This document shows, one piece after another, positions 17,450-24,880 of a DNA stretch of 31,504 nt. The notes beneath the pieces were generated by a model. It saw only the letters and a list, made by a program, of their open reading frames with translations. It made no database searches and had not been told where the DNA came from. Numbering within the stretch: the first letter of the stretch is position 1; every line of letters begins with the position of its first letter. Position numbers and translations under genes: made by a program. This DNA is from CSSED10-109M sp964349455 (GTDB lineage: Bacteria > Bacillota_I > Bacilli_A > RF39 > UBA660). The stretch spans positions 1 to 31,504 of the forward strand of contig CAYGGG010000004.1 of NCBI GenBank assembly GCA_964349455.1, written 5' to 3'.

Positions 17450-17983
17450 CTATCCTTTTCGAATTTCAATTAGTTCTAATTCAACTGGCGTTTCTTGACC
17501 AAACAAATCAATTACTACTTCAACTCGATTATTAATATAATCAATTGTTTTAACTTTACCATTCATATCAGCAAAAGCACCAGCAATAATTTTTATATTA
17601 TCGCCCTCTTCTAAATCTTTAGCAATATCAATTCGACTCATACCAATTGATCCTAGTATTTTATCTACTTCAACTGGCGTAAGCGGAAACGGTTTTGTTC
17701 CTCGTCCTGATGAACCAATAAACCCGGTTACTCCTGGAGTGTTACGAACAGCAAACCATGCCTCATCAGTCATAATCATTTCAACTAAAATATACCCCGG
17801 AAACATTTTTCGTCTTTTTTCTTTTCGTTCGCCATCTTTTATTTCTACTTCAACTTGTTCAGGAACAATTACTCTTAAAATCAAATCTTCCATTCCTTGT
17901 GAACTGGCCTTTAACTCTAATTTTTCTTTTACCTTATTCTCATGTCCAGAATAAGTATTCACTACATACCATTCTTTTTCCAT
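17450..17983 (-). CDS. nusG: Transcription termination/antitermination factor NusG
   Basis: NusG binds the clamp helices of RNA polymerase and affects pausing and termination. The 177-residue product has the NGN domain starting EWYVVNTYSGHENKVKEKLE, the MFPGYILVEM core (near 60) and FIGSSGRGTKPFPLT, and a C-terminal KOW domain (about 120-177: EEGDNIKIIAGAFADMNGKV). Standard length, no insertion. Its ATG overlaps the secE stop as TAATG, so the two are translationally coupled in the conserved secE-nusG order. Confidence 0.98.
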   Translation of the reverse strand: MEKEWYVVNTYSGHENKVKEKLELKASSQGMEDLILRVIVPEQVEVEIKDGERKEKRRKMFPGYILVEMIMTDEAWFAVRNTPGVTGFIGSSGRGTKPFPLTPVEVDKILGSIGMSRIDIAKDLEEGDNIKIIAGAFADMNGKVKTIDYINNRVEVVIDLFGQETPVELELIEIRKG

Positions 17984-18159
17984 TACACTAGACCTTTAAA
18001 AAATGCTAATAGAATATCAACTAATACAAAGAACAGTGCAAAAACAATGATAAAGAACAATGTTGCTGAGGAATAAGTTAGCATTTCTTTTCTACTAGGC
18101 CACCTTACTTTTCCTAATTCTTTGTTTACATTCGTAAAAAATTCATTTATTTTTTTCAT
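17983..18159 (-). CDS. secE: Preprotein translocase subunit SecE
   Basis: SecE is the small clamp subunit of the SecYEG channel. The 58-residue product has the conserved amphipathic segment NVNKELGKVRWPSRKEML and one membrane helix (about 32-54), the short single-helix form of Firmicutes. ATG 18159 has AAAGGTGG five bases upstream; a GTG at 18168 lies inside that ribosome site and is less likely. No rpmG precedes it, although rpmG-secE-nusG is common in related genomes. Confidence 0.96.
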   Translation of the reverse strand: MKKINEFFTNVNKELGKVRWPSRKEMLTYSSATLFFIIVFALFFVLVDILLAFFKGLV

Positions 18160-18187
18160 ATTTTCCACCTTTCAAATTAAAGTAATT

Positions 18188-18237
18188 AAAAAAGACCTTC
18201 ACGTCTGTAATTAAACTTTAACATAAAGATCTTTTTT
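18188..18237 (-). terminator. Possible heliorhodopsin terminator overlapping the secE leader
   Basis: On the minus strand AAAAAAGATC (18228-18237) can pair with GGTCTTTTTT (18188-18197), using one U:G pair, across a 30-base loop, with more T after the second arm. It lies past the heliorhodopsin stop. The secE promoter sits within the loop region, so only transcripts from upstream would carry both arms. The large loop makes this uncertain. Confidence 0.4.
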
Positions 18238-18243
18238 TGTCAA
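18215..18243 (-). promoter_or_regulatory. Promoter for secE-nusG
   Basis: Minus strand: perfect TTGACA (18238-18243), 17-base spacer, TAAAGT (18215-18220) with the TGT extension. It lies between the heliorhodopsin stop and secE and makes secE-nusG independent of the heliorhodopsin gene. Confidence 0.7.
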
Positions 18244-18251
18244 ATCTTTCT

Positions 18252-19016
18252 TTATGGTTGCATCACACCAAAGAATACTAGCCACGCCAAAACCGATTTA
18301 GCAACCAAGCTTAAAATAATATAAGCTCGTTCACCATATAAATATTCTTTCCACTTACCAACTTTTTTATACTGTAAAATCATATTAATTGGAAAAAGAT
18401 TAAAGAAAACAAAATATGAACCAAAAACAGCATAAACAAACCAAGGAACTTGACTTGGATCAGCATTCCCAAATGCATACATTATTACCACAATCCATGG
18501 AATGATTCCTGCCAAAGAACCATAAATAAATGGTAGCCAATCAATTTTTTCGCTTTTTTGATTCATTTTTTCCATTAATAAACCAAATAAATTCATTGAA
18601 GCATTAAGTCCAAAAATAAGAACCAAAGCACCAATATCGTACACCCCAAACAATACAGCAATCAATATAATCATTAACGATGAACTTAAAGCATATTCAT
18701 ACCATCTAAATTGATTGATATGGTTGCTTATTTGTTGATTGTAAACTTGATTGTATTTTTTAGAATAAACTAAAAAATGAAAAAAAGCTGATAAAAACAA
18801 AAAACAAGCAACTAAAATTCCAAATGGTAATGAAAACAAATATCTTGGTTCAGTTACCAGTTGCATTGCTTCAGTATCAAATTTTAGGAAATAAGACCAA
18901 ACTTGTGGTTTAAAATTCATTACTTGTTCAACCGTTAATGCAACGATTAGCATAAACACACCTTGCACAAAATGAAAAAATCCCATAAATAAATTAAAAT
19001 TTCTTAAACGTTCCAT
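18252..19016 (-). CDS. Heliorhodopsin (retinal-binding seven-helix photoreceptor)
   Basis: The 254-residue protein is a seven-helix membrane protein and a clear heliorhodopsin. Helix C reads FRWYEYALSSSLMI with the Schiff-base counterion Glu at E107. Helix G reads GERAYIILSLVAKSVLAW with the retinal Lys at K240. These equal E107 and K241 of the reference protein 48C12. Further family marks are GFFHFVQG in helix A (H15), LSAFFHF in helix B (H80), IFGLNASMNLFG in helix D and LAGIIPWI in helix E. Helices lie at about 8-30, 60-84, 104-124, 128-150, 160-182, 189-215 and 228-250. Heliorhodopsins sit with the N-terminus inside, opposite to type 1 rhodopsins. Most tested members do not pump ions and have slow photocycles; a sensory or enzyme-regulating role has been proposed. 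ATG 19016 has AAAGGAGT upstream; the longer frame adds an unrelated Phe-rich stretch that lies in the promoter. Confidence 0.97.
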   Translation of the reverse strand: MERLRNFNLFMGFFHFVQGVFMLIVALTVEQVMNFKPQVWSYFLKFDTEAMQLVTEPRYLFSLPFGILVACFLFLSAFFHFLVYSKKYNQVYNQQISNHINQFRWYEYALSSSLMIILIAVLFGVYDIGALVLIFGLNASMNLFGLLMEKMNQKSEKIDWLPFIYGSLAGIIPWIVVIMYAFGNADPSQVPWFVYAVFGSYFVFFNLFPINMILQYKKVGKWKEYLYGERAYIILSLVAKSVLAWLVFFGVMQP

Positions 19017-19038
19017 AATATTACTCCTTTCTAAAAAA

Positions 19039-19067
19039 AGTATATTGTAAAAAAAAAAAAAAGTCAA
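19039..19067 (-). promoter_or_regulatory. Promoter of the heliorhodopsin gene
   Basis: Minus strand: TTGACT (19062-19067), a spacer of exactly 17 bases (thirteen T then ACAA) and TATACT (19039-19044). The -35 box is the descending arm of the pbpB terminator and the spacer is its T-run. The transcript would start near 19032, right before the ribosome site at 19023-19030, so the leader is very short. Confidence 0.7.
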
Positions 19068-19077
19068 GTTTGACTTT
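19049..19077 (-). terminator. Terminator of the mraZ-rsmH-ftsL-pbpB operon
   Basis: Minus strand AAAGTCAA-AC-TTGACTTT with a total run of about fourteen T. Arms are at 19070-19077 and 19060-19067. The first arm begins within the pbpB stop codon. Confidence 0.85.
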
Positions 19078-21226
19078 ATAATTCTTTTGCCGTTAATTCA
19101 AGATCTAACACCATTTTTTTGTCCACCAAAGTTCCTTCACTAATACTTTGTGAAAAAATATAACCAAACCCATCAAAATTAACTTTTAAGTTAGTTAAAT
19201 CAACAAAATTCATCACTTCTCTTCTAGAATAACCCTTAAAACAAGGCATTAAGATATTCTCACCTTCGGTTAAAAGATATAACCGATCCCCAGTTAACAA
19301 CTGCCCGCCACTAGGACTTTGTTTAATTATTTTATTGCCATCACCCAAAATAATAACATCAATTTTTGTTTCCGCCAAATCTTTTACCACATCTTCAAGG
19401 TAACGATTAACATAGTTTGGAACATCAACTATCGTTAAATTATCACTGATTTCTTTTTCATATCCCATATTTAAATATTTACCAATATTTTCGATTACCT
19501 GTTTTGTTGCAAAAGCCATTGGATTGCTTCGTCCATGTTGTGGTTTTTTAATTGCTGAGTAAATGATAATTTCCGGATCATCTGCTGGAAACATTCCGGT
19601 AAATGAGAAGACATAATCGTTGCTTCCTGTTTCATATCTTCCTAACTGATTATTAAATATTTGAGCAGTACCTGTTTTTCCTAAAACTTCAAAGTCAGCC
19701 ACTCGATAGCGACTCCCTGTTCCACCCTCCCCATAAGTAACATCATACAATAATTTTCGCATATAATTTGTTACTTCAATATCAACTATTTTTTCCTTTT
19801 TAATCTCCGATTGAAAAATCAATTCATTGGTATTCGGATCATATACTTTTTCAATTACATATGGCTTTAACATATACCCATCATTTGCAATAATTGTTAA
19901 ACCTTGTAAATGTTGAATTGCAGTTGTTGAAAGTCCCTGACCAAAAGCAGCATTCGATTTTTCAACTTCATTAATAAATGGCAATGATCCTGCTACCTCT
20001 CTTGGCAATTCTACATCAGTTTTTTTACCAAAACCATATTTAAAAAAACAATCTTGTAATTGATATGGTTTTAAGCTTTTAACCAAATTATAGGCAACGA
20101 CATTACTTGACCGGCGAAACCCCTCATCGAAACCAATCATTCCCCAGCCGGGCAGATACCAATCTGTTATCACCGCATCAAAAACTTTTATTTTTCCTGA
20201 TTGAACCAACTTGCTTTGATCATAAATCCCATGTTCTAACGCGCACATATATGTATATGTTTTCATTGTCGAACCGGGTTCAAACGAAAAAGTAGTTAAC
20301 GGATTTTCATAGTTCTTAATATTTAAAAGATTAGGATTATACGAAGGCGTGGTTGCACTTCCCAAAATCCTTCCGGTTTTTGCCTCCATCACCGAAATTT
20401 GAAACCATTCCGGATGATAAACTTGATTTACATCTTTTACCGCATCTTCCAAAAATCTTTGAATTCCTGAATCAATCGTTAAATATATATCTTTTCCATC
20501 AACAGCATCAATTCTTGTTTCACTGGTATCAGGAATTTTATAGCCAAACCGATCTCTTTGAAAAATTAAACTTCCATCAATTCCATTTAACATTTCATTG
20601 TACTTGCCCTCAATTCCTAATTCACCAACTATTTTATATATAATCCGATTAATTCCATCATCATTTACCATTTCCTCATATCTTTTTGCATAACCAATAA
20701 CATATGAAGCAAAATCACCATTCGGATAATGTCTTTTTGGTTTGACAATAAAAGAAATTCCTGGTAATTTTAGACTCTCTATTTCTCTTTTCTTGGCCTC
20801 ACTAATATCACGGCCACCAGGTCCTAGTTCAACCTGATAACCTTTTCGATTTAATAATCCAAAAATATATTCTTCACTCATGTTTAAAACCGGTCCTAAA
20901 ACTTCAGCTGTCTTTTTTTTATCAACGACATGCTGGGGATGGTTTTGATTAACCGTTCTATTTTCATCAAGAAAAGCAATTACTGTATATGCTGACACCG
21001 AAGTAGCTAAATTTAGCCCTTCACGGTCATATATATTCCCCCGCTTGGCCGGTAGTTTTATATTAGCGGTATTTCTTTGTTTAGCAAACTCAACAATGTC
21101 AATTCCATCAATTGTTGGCGAGACCGCCAAAAAAACTAACCTACCATACAGAAAAAACATTACAACAATAACAAAAAACATCATTACTGACATTAACTTT
21201 GCAAAAGCCGGTTTATTTCTTCTCAT
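19076..21226 (-). CDS. pbpB: Division-specific class B penicillin-binding protein (PBP2B/FtsI type) with PASTA domains
   Basis: This transpeptidase crosslinks septal peptidoglycan. The 716-residue product is the same length as Bacillus PBP2B. It has a short cytoplasmic N-terminus and one membrane helix (about 10-34), a dimerisation/pedestal domain starting at KRGNIYDREG (about 62-70), and a transpeptidase domain with the three active-site motifs STMK (319-322), SSN (373-375) and KTG (517-519). Two PASTA-like domains close it (about 600-716), opening with VDVPNYV and MPCFKGYS. ATG 21226 is chosen over GTG 21232, which lies in the AGGTAGGTG ribosome site. It ends the mraZ-rsmH-ftsL operon; mraY and the mur genes that usually follow are absent here. 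Its presence means the cell makes peptidoglycan. Confidence 0.95.
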   Translation of the reverse strand: MRRNKPAFAKLMSVMMFFVIVVMFFLYGRLVFLAVSPTIDGIDIVEFAKQRNTANIKLPAKRGNIYDREGLNLATSVSAYTVIAFLDENRTVNQNHPQHVVDKKKTAEVLGPVLNMSEEYIFGLLNRKGYQVELGPGGRDISEAKKREIESLKLPGISFIVKPKRHYPNGDFASYVIGYAKRYEEMVNDDGINRIIYKIVGELGIEGKYNEMLNGIDGSLIFQRDRFGYKIPDTSETRIDAVDGKDIYLTIDSGIQRFLEDAVKDVNQVYHPEWFQISVMEAKTGRILGSATTPSYNPNLLNIKNYENPLTTFSFEPGSTMKTYTYMCALEHGIYDQSKLVQSGKIKVFDAVITDWYLPGWGMIGFDEGFRRSSNVVAYNLVKSLKPYQLQDCFFKYGFGKKTDVELPREVAGSLPFINEVEKSNAAFGQGLSTTAIQHLQGLTIIANDGYMLKPYVIEKVYDPNTNELIFQSEIKKEKIVDIEVTNYMRKLLYDVTYGEGGTGSRYRVADFEVLGKTGTAQIFNNQLGRYETGSNDYVFSFTGMFPADDPEIIIYSAIKKPQHGRSNPMAFATKQVIENIGKYLNMGYEKEISDNLTIVDVPNYVNRYLEDVVKDLAETKIDVIILGDGNKIIKQSPSGGQLLTGDRLYLLTEGENILMPCFKGYSRREVMNFVDLTNLKVNFDGFGYIFSQSISEGTLVDKKMVLDLELTAKEL

Positions 21227-21232
21227 AAACAC

Positions 21233-21514
21233 CTACCTATTTACAATAATTATATTTTCATTTTGATATGACAACCCCATTTGATCGACAACCTTTTTAA
21301 CATTATCAAATGATGTTAACTCATTTACCTGCATTACTAGCCCCTCATTTTGATTATTTTGATCGCTAATTTTTCGATTTAATCGCTCAACCGTCAAACT
21401 ATAATGGCCAATTCCAGCACCAATAAAGATTTTGAAAGCAAGCATAAAAACAATTGATAAAATACCAAAAAAATACAATACTTTTTCACCATTTGAAAAT
21501 CTTTTTCGCCGCAT
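21233..21514 (-). CDS. ftsL: Cell division protein FtsL
   Basis: A 93-residue bitopic membrane protein with a basic N-terminus (MRRKRFSNGEK), one membrane helix (about 12-34) and a periplasm-side coiled-coil segment (about 38-75: TVERLNRKISDQNNQNEGL). FtsL proteins are too divergent for motif proof; the call rests on size, topology and position between rsmH and pbpB, its normal place. It is expected to form the FtsL-DivIC-FtsQ bridge with PBP2B. ATG 21514 has AAAGGA upstream in the end of rsmH; a TTG at 21532 is an alternative. Confidence 0.85.
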   Translation of the reverse strand: MRRKRFSNGEKVLYFFGILSIVFMLAFKIFIGAGIGHYSLTVERLNRKISDQNNQNEGLVMQVNELTSFDNVKKVVDQMGLSYQNENIIIVNR

Positions 21515-21518
21515 TTTA

Positions 21519-22433
21519 TCAAATCCTTTCAATAATTCTTAATTTAGCACTCCTAGCTCGATTATTTTTTGCAATTTCATCTTTTGAAACTTTAATTTTT
21601 TTTATTATTTTATATTGCACTTTTTCACTTTCCGGAATAATTGGTAATTTTTCAAGTCCCTTTTTCAAACTTGCTACTTCTTTAAATATCCGACTACAAA
21701 TTCGATCTTCTAACGAATGAAAAGTGATAACAACCAAGCGCCCATTTGATTCTAATAGCGAGATAGCCTGATTTAATCCTTTTTCTAAAACTTCCAATTC
21801 ATTATTAACTTCAATACGAATTGCTTGAAAACTCTTTCTAGCTGGGTGTTTTTCATTTCGATAAAAAGCCGGAACACTTTCTTTAATAATTTCGCTTAAT
21901 TCCAAAGTTGTTTCAATCTTTTTGTTTTTTCTTCTTAAAACAATTTCGGCAGCAATTCTTTTAGCGAATTTTTCCTCACCATACTGAAAAAGAATTTTAA
22001 TTAATCTACCTTCTTCATAATCATTTACAACCTGATATGCCGATAACTTATTTCTTTTATCCATCCGCATATCAAGTTTGGCTTCTTTATGAAAACTAAA
22101 ACCCCTTTTTTGATCATCTAATTGCAGACTTGATACTCCTAAATCAAAAATTATTGCATTAACCTTTTCAATTTTCCTTTTTTTTAATTCTTCTTTCATA
22201 TATACAAAGTTTTTATCAATTATTACAAAATTTTGATACTTTTTTAATTTTTTTTCTGCTATTTCAATTGCTGTTACATCTTGTTCAAAGCAATAAAGAA
22301 ATCCATCATTTATTTTTCTTAATATTTCTTTACTATGTCCACCCATTCCTAAGGTCGCATCTACTACGATGCTATTTTTTTTTAAATTTAAAGCATTGAT
22401 ACTCTCATCTAATAAAACACTGATGTGATTCAC
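21519..22433 (-). CDS. rsmH: 16S rRNA (cytosine1402-N4)-methyltransferase RsmH
   Basis: RsmH methylates C1402 of 16S rRNA at the P site. The 304-residue product begins HISVLLDESINAL, with the SAM motif DATLGMGGHS (about 25-34), DLGVSSLQLD (about 97-106) and the MRMD and FHSLEDR segments, all hallmarks of MraW/RsmH. It starts with GTG 22433, which overlaps the mraZ stop by four bases (GTGA), so it is probably translationally coupled to mraZ. Length is normal. Confidence 0.97.
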   Translation of the reverse strand: MNHISVLLDESINALNLKKNSIVVDATLGMGGHSKEILRKINDGFLYCFEQDVTAIEIAEKKLKKYQNFVIIDKNFVYMKEELKKRKIEKVNAIIFDLGVSSLQLDDQKRGFSFHKEAKLDMRMDKRNKLSAYQVVNDYEEGRLIKILFQYGEEKFAKRIAAEIVLRRKNKKIETTLELSEIIKESVPAFYRNEKHPARKSFQAIRIEVNNELEVLEKGLNQAISLLESNGRLVVITFHSLEDRICSRIFKEVASLKKGLEKLPIIPESEKVQYKIIKKIKVSKDEIAKNNRARSAKLRIIERI

Positions 22434-22861
22434 GAAAAATCACTCGCGAACAAAGAATCAGCCATATCTGATAAATTATCTTCATTTTCTAAAATAAATT
22501 TATCCCAAAGATCCTTACTCCATACTTCTAATCGATCATTAACACCAATCACTAAACACTCTTTTTTTAATTGTGCATAATTTATTAAAGGTGATGGAAT
22601 TTTTATTCGTCCCTGTTTATCTAATTCACACTCAATCGCACCTGATAAAAAAAATCTCATAAAATTTCTTGCCTCTTTTGTATTTGGCAATTTTTTATAT
22701 TTTAATATTATTTCATTCCATTCACCTTTTGAATAAATAAATAAGCAGTTATCCAAACCTCTTGTCAAAATAAAATCATCACCTAATTCTGGTCTTAATT
22801 TAAAAGGAATAATCATTCTTCCTTTATTATCAATATTGTGATGATATTCACCCATGAACAT
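22430..22861 (-). CDS. mraZ: Transcriptional regulator MraZ
   Basis: MraZ is a ring-forming DNA-binding protein that controls the division operon. The 143-residue product begins MFMGEYHHNIDNKGRMIIP and has two SpoVT/AbrB-type halves, marked by DNKGRMIIPFKLR and DKQGRIKIPSPLI. ATG 22861 is set by the family's MFMGEY start. A row of four operator repeats lies directly upstream and fits autoregulation. First gene of the mraZ-rsmH-ftsL-pbpB operon. Confidence 0.97.
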   Translation of the reverse strand: MFMGEYHHNIDNKGRMIIPFKLRPELGDDFILTRGLDNCLFIYSKGEWNEIILKYKKLPNTKEARNFMRFFLSGAIECELDKQGRIKIPSPLINYAQLKKECLVIGVNDRLEVWSKDLWDKFILENEDNLSDMADSLFASDFS

Positions 22862-22868
22862 GTAACCA

Positions 22869-22903
22869 CCCACTTTCTACCACAAAATGTCACTCATACC
22901 CAC
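22869..22903 (-). promoter_or_regulatory. MraZ operator: four repeats with 10-base period
   Basis: The minus strand reads GTGGG, GTGAC, GTGGT and GTGGG, each separated by exactly five bases (22899-22903, 22889-22893, 22879-22883, 22869-22873). Arrays of GTGG-type boxes one helical turn apart are known MraZ sites. They lie between the -10 box and the mraZ start, where binding would block transcription or the ribosome site. Confidence 0.85.
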
Positions 22904-22904
22904 T

Positions 22905-22933
22905 ATCTTACGCTATTGTTTTCAATTTGTAAA
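22905..22933 (-). promoter_or_regulatory. Promoter of the mraZ operon
   Basis: Minus strand TTTACA (22928-22933), 17-base spacer, TAAGAT (22905-22910). The first MraZ repeat begins one base after the -10 box. Confidence 0.65.
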
Positions 22934-22952
22934 GTCTTTTATTAAAAAAAGT

Positions 22953-22985
22953 AAAAAAAAAACAACTTAATGTTAAGTTGTTTTT
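22953..22985 (-). terminator. Terminator after the coiled-coil gene
   Basis: Minus strand AAAAACAACTTAA-CA-TTAAGTTGTTTTTTTTTT: a stem of up to thirteen pairs with a T-run. It is nearly symmetrical, so it could stop transcription in either direction. Confidence 0.88.
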
Positions 22986-23021
22986 AAAAAATCATCATTT
23001 TATTTGATTTTTTCTTATTTT

Positions 23022-24560
23022 TTATCTGCTTTTTCCGTGTCCTAATTCACGTTCTTGATGTTTCTTTAAATTTGTAATTGCTTTTTCTAAAGCTTGTACC
23101 ATAACCTCTAAACTTTCAACAACAATATCCAATTCTGTTCGATCAGCACCAATTATCTCACCACTTTGATTTATATATGGTCCGCCTAAATCATAAGGTG
23201 CTATTTCATCTTCATGCTCACTAGCCGGGTTTAAATCTATCCCTTTGCTTTCTTCAAAGAAAATTGTTTGCTTAAACTCTGGTATATCTTCTTGTTCCTT
23301 TTTTGGTGATAATTCAGCTATTTTTTGATCAATCATTCCTAAATATTGATTCAACTGATCTTTTTCATCACTCATATAACTATTTTCATATTTTTTAAGT
23401 TCCTCAACTACCGCTTCACGTTCGCGCATATAAGCTGCAAGATTAACATCTTTATTTGCTACTTTTACCTCAGATTCGTGAATAACTTCTTTAGCACTTT
23501 CCATTGCTCTTTCGTTATTGATTTCAGCTGCTAATTCTTTATTAAGTTGCTCTATTTTCGCACTTAAATGTTCAAAATATTTTTTTAATTTAACTTTTTC
23601 AACACTATCAAACTTATTTTCATATTTTCTTATTTCCATAATACAATCACGACGCTCATCAAGATATTTTATCATCTCTTCTTCTAATTTTTCCCGATTT
23701 GTTAATGATGCTTTTTCACTCCCATCAACCTTCCCCACCATTTCATCAATGCTAATTGGTTCTTCTGCAACCGTTGCCTTAAATCCTAAATCAGGACTGA
23801 TTTTTTCCCCATATTCTTTACCGAATTCTCTTAATGTAGGTTCAACTACTGGAGGCTTTGGTTCCTCAACTCCTGCTTTTAAATCTTCAGGTATTTCGGG
23901 CTCCGCCATAAAATCAAGTTCTTCTTTTTGTCCAAAATGATCAAAAGCTTTTTCGACATTTTTATCTAATTGTTGATTCACCCACTGACTAACAATTTCT
24001 GGTTGTTCAGTTTGTGCTAATCGTTTTGCCTCTCTTGTAATTCTTTCTCGATTTGTTTCAAGCGAATTAACTTCTCCTTCAGCAATTGATCTTTTATTTT
24101 CAAACCCTGACCCAACCTTATCGACTGATTCTAATTGCTCAACTTTTTTTTCCAATTCAGCTATTTTATTTTCTAATAAACTAATTTTAGCATTATCAAC
24201 TTCCTGATCACTGCCGCCAAAAATCAAGTCAACCTTCATTCCTTTTAACTTTAATAAATAACTCTTCGCTTCAACCAAACTCATATTACTAGCAATCATT
24301 TCATCAATCTCTTTCTTCATTTCATCTAACTCTGTTTTTTCTTTAATTGAAACAGGTTCAGCATTGACTGAAACAGGTTCAGCATCATCATAAAAGATAG
24401 TAAATGTATCTTTAAATTTCTGCCAAGGTTTTTTTATCGAATCAAGAATAGGACTTGATACCGCGACTACTTTTCCTCCTCTTAATTCAGCCGGTTTTGT
24501 AAAATCATATTCTCCTAATACCACTCCAACGTTTAAGAATGCTTGTACATCATCTGTCAT
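23022..24560 (-). CDS. Coiled-coil protein of unknown function with internal duplication
   Basis: I do not recognise this 512-residue protein. It is soluble, acidic and rich in Glu, Lys and Leu, with no signal peptide or membrane helix. Coiled-coil stretches are visible at about 70-165 (with KISLLENKIAELEKKVEQLES) and about 290-420. Two 44-residue units in the second stretch align without gaps, each with a central KYEN: one starts MIKYLDERRD and the other LAAYMREREA; I count 16 identities. A proline-rich linker lies near 225-250. The C-terminal helix (ELDIVVESLEVMVQALEKAITNLKKH) is amphipathic. Its ATG overlaps the stop of the small upstream gene by four bases (ATGA). The two form an isolated operon with a promoter and a terminator, next to the division operon. 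A structural or scaffold role is a guess only. Confidence 0.8.
   Translation of the reverse strand: MTDDVQAFLNVGVVLGEYDFTKPAELRGGKVVAVSSPILDSIKKPWQKFKDTFTIFYDDAEPVSVNAEPVSIKEKTELDEMKKEIDEMIASNMSLVEAKSYLLKLKGMKVDLIFGGSDQEVDNAKISLLENKIAELEKKVEQLESVDKVGSGFENKRSIAEGEVNSLETNRERITREAKRLAQTEQPEIVSQWVNQQLDKNVEKAFDHFGQKEELDFMAEPEIPEDLKAGVEEPKPPVVEPTLREFGKEYGEKISPDLGFKATVAEEPISIDEMVGKVDGSEKASLTNREKLEEEMIKYLDERRDCIMEIRKYENKFDSVEKVKLKKYFEHLSAKIEQLNKELAAEINNERAMESAKEVIHESEVKVANKDVNLAAYMREREAVVEELKKYENSYMSDEKDQLNQYLGMIDQKIAELSPKKEQEDIPEFKQTIFFEESKGIDLNPASEHEDEIAPYDLGGPYINQSGEIIGADRTELDIVVESLEVMVQALEKAITNLKKHQERELGHGKSR
24348..24385 (-). repeat. 21-base in-frame tandem duplication
   Basis: A 17-base identical segment (forward strand tgaaacaggttcagcat) occurs at 24348-24364 and 24369-24385, period 21 bases. 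It encodes two successive AEPVS units near residues 60-72 of the coiled-coil protein. Looks like a recent slippage duplication. Confidence 0.85.
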
Positions 24561-24826
24561 TTATTTTCTCCTCCCTTTGCTAGATCCCTTATTATTCCTT
24601 TAATTTTAGTCCACTCTTCATCAGTTTTGATATTTTCAAAAATAAATCCATCTTCTTTTTTAGTATAAGTTGATGCAAGTATTTTTATATTATCATTTTG
24701 TCTTTCGTTGAATGTATATAAAATATAATCTTTACCATATTCTTCTAATTTAAAAGCCGCAATCACATCAGCGTCTTTTTCAACGCCATTTTGCACTACC
24801 TTTATTTTTTTAATTCCATTATTCAT
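24557..24826 (-). CDS. Small DUF1292-like protein
   Basis: An 89-residue soluble protein. Its central part (AAFKLEEYGKDYILYTFNE, then ILASTYTKKEDGFIFENIKTDEEWTKI) has the spacing of DUF1292/YrzB proteins: a beta strand ending in a YILYT-like core, a middle strand and a closing (D/E)EEW helix. That match is by eye and moderate. DUF1292 proteins have no firmly known role. The ATG has an AGAGGGA site. It overlaps the following coiled-coil gene by four bases and follows a good promoter, so the pair is probably made together. Confidence 0.7.
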   Translation of the reverse strand: MNNGIKKIKVVQNGVEKDADVIAAFKLEEYGKDYILYTFNERQNDNIKILASTYTKKEDGFIFENIKTDEEWTKIKGIIRDLAKGGENK

Positions 24827-24849
24827 TATATCCCTCTTTTCTTTTTCTC

Positions 24850-24879
24850 ATTATAACACATTATCATTTTTTTTTTCAA
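24850..24879 (-). promoter_or_regulatory. Promoter for the DUF1292-like/coiled-coil operon
   Basis: Minus strand TTGAAA (24874-24879), 18-base spacer, perfect TATAAT (24850-24855) with a TGT extension. It begins just past the thrS stop codon. No clear terminator follows thrS, so some read-through is likely. Confidence 0.75.
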
Positions 24880-24880
24880 C

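Noticed and set aside
19017..19067. Seventeen extra N-terminal codons for the heliorhodopsin
   Set aside because: This stretch is the terminator T-run and promoter, and the only good ribosome site precedes ATG 19016.
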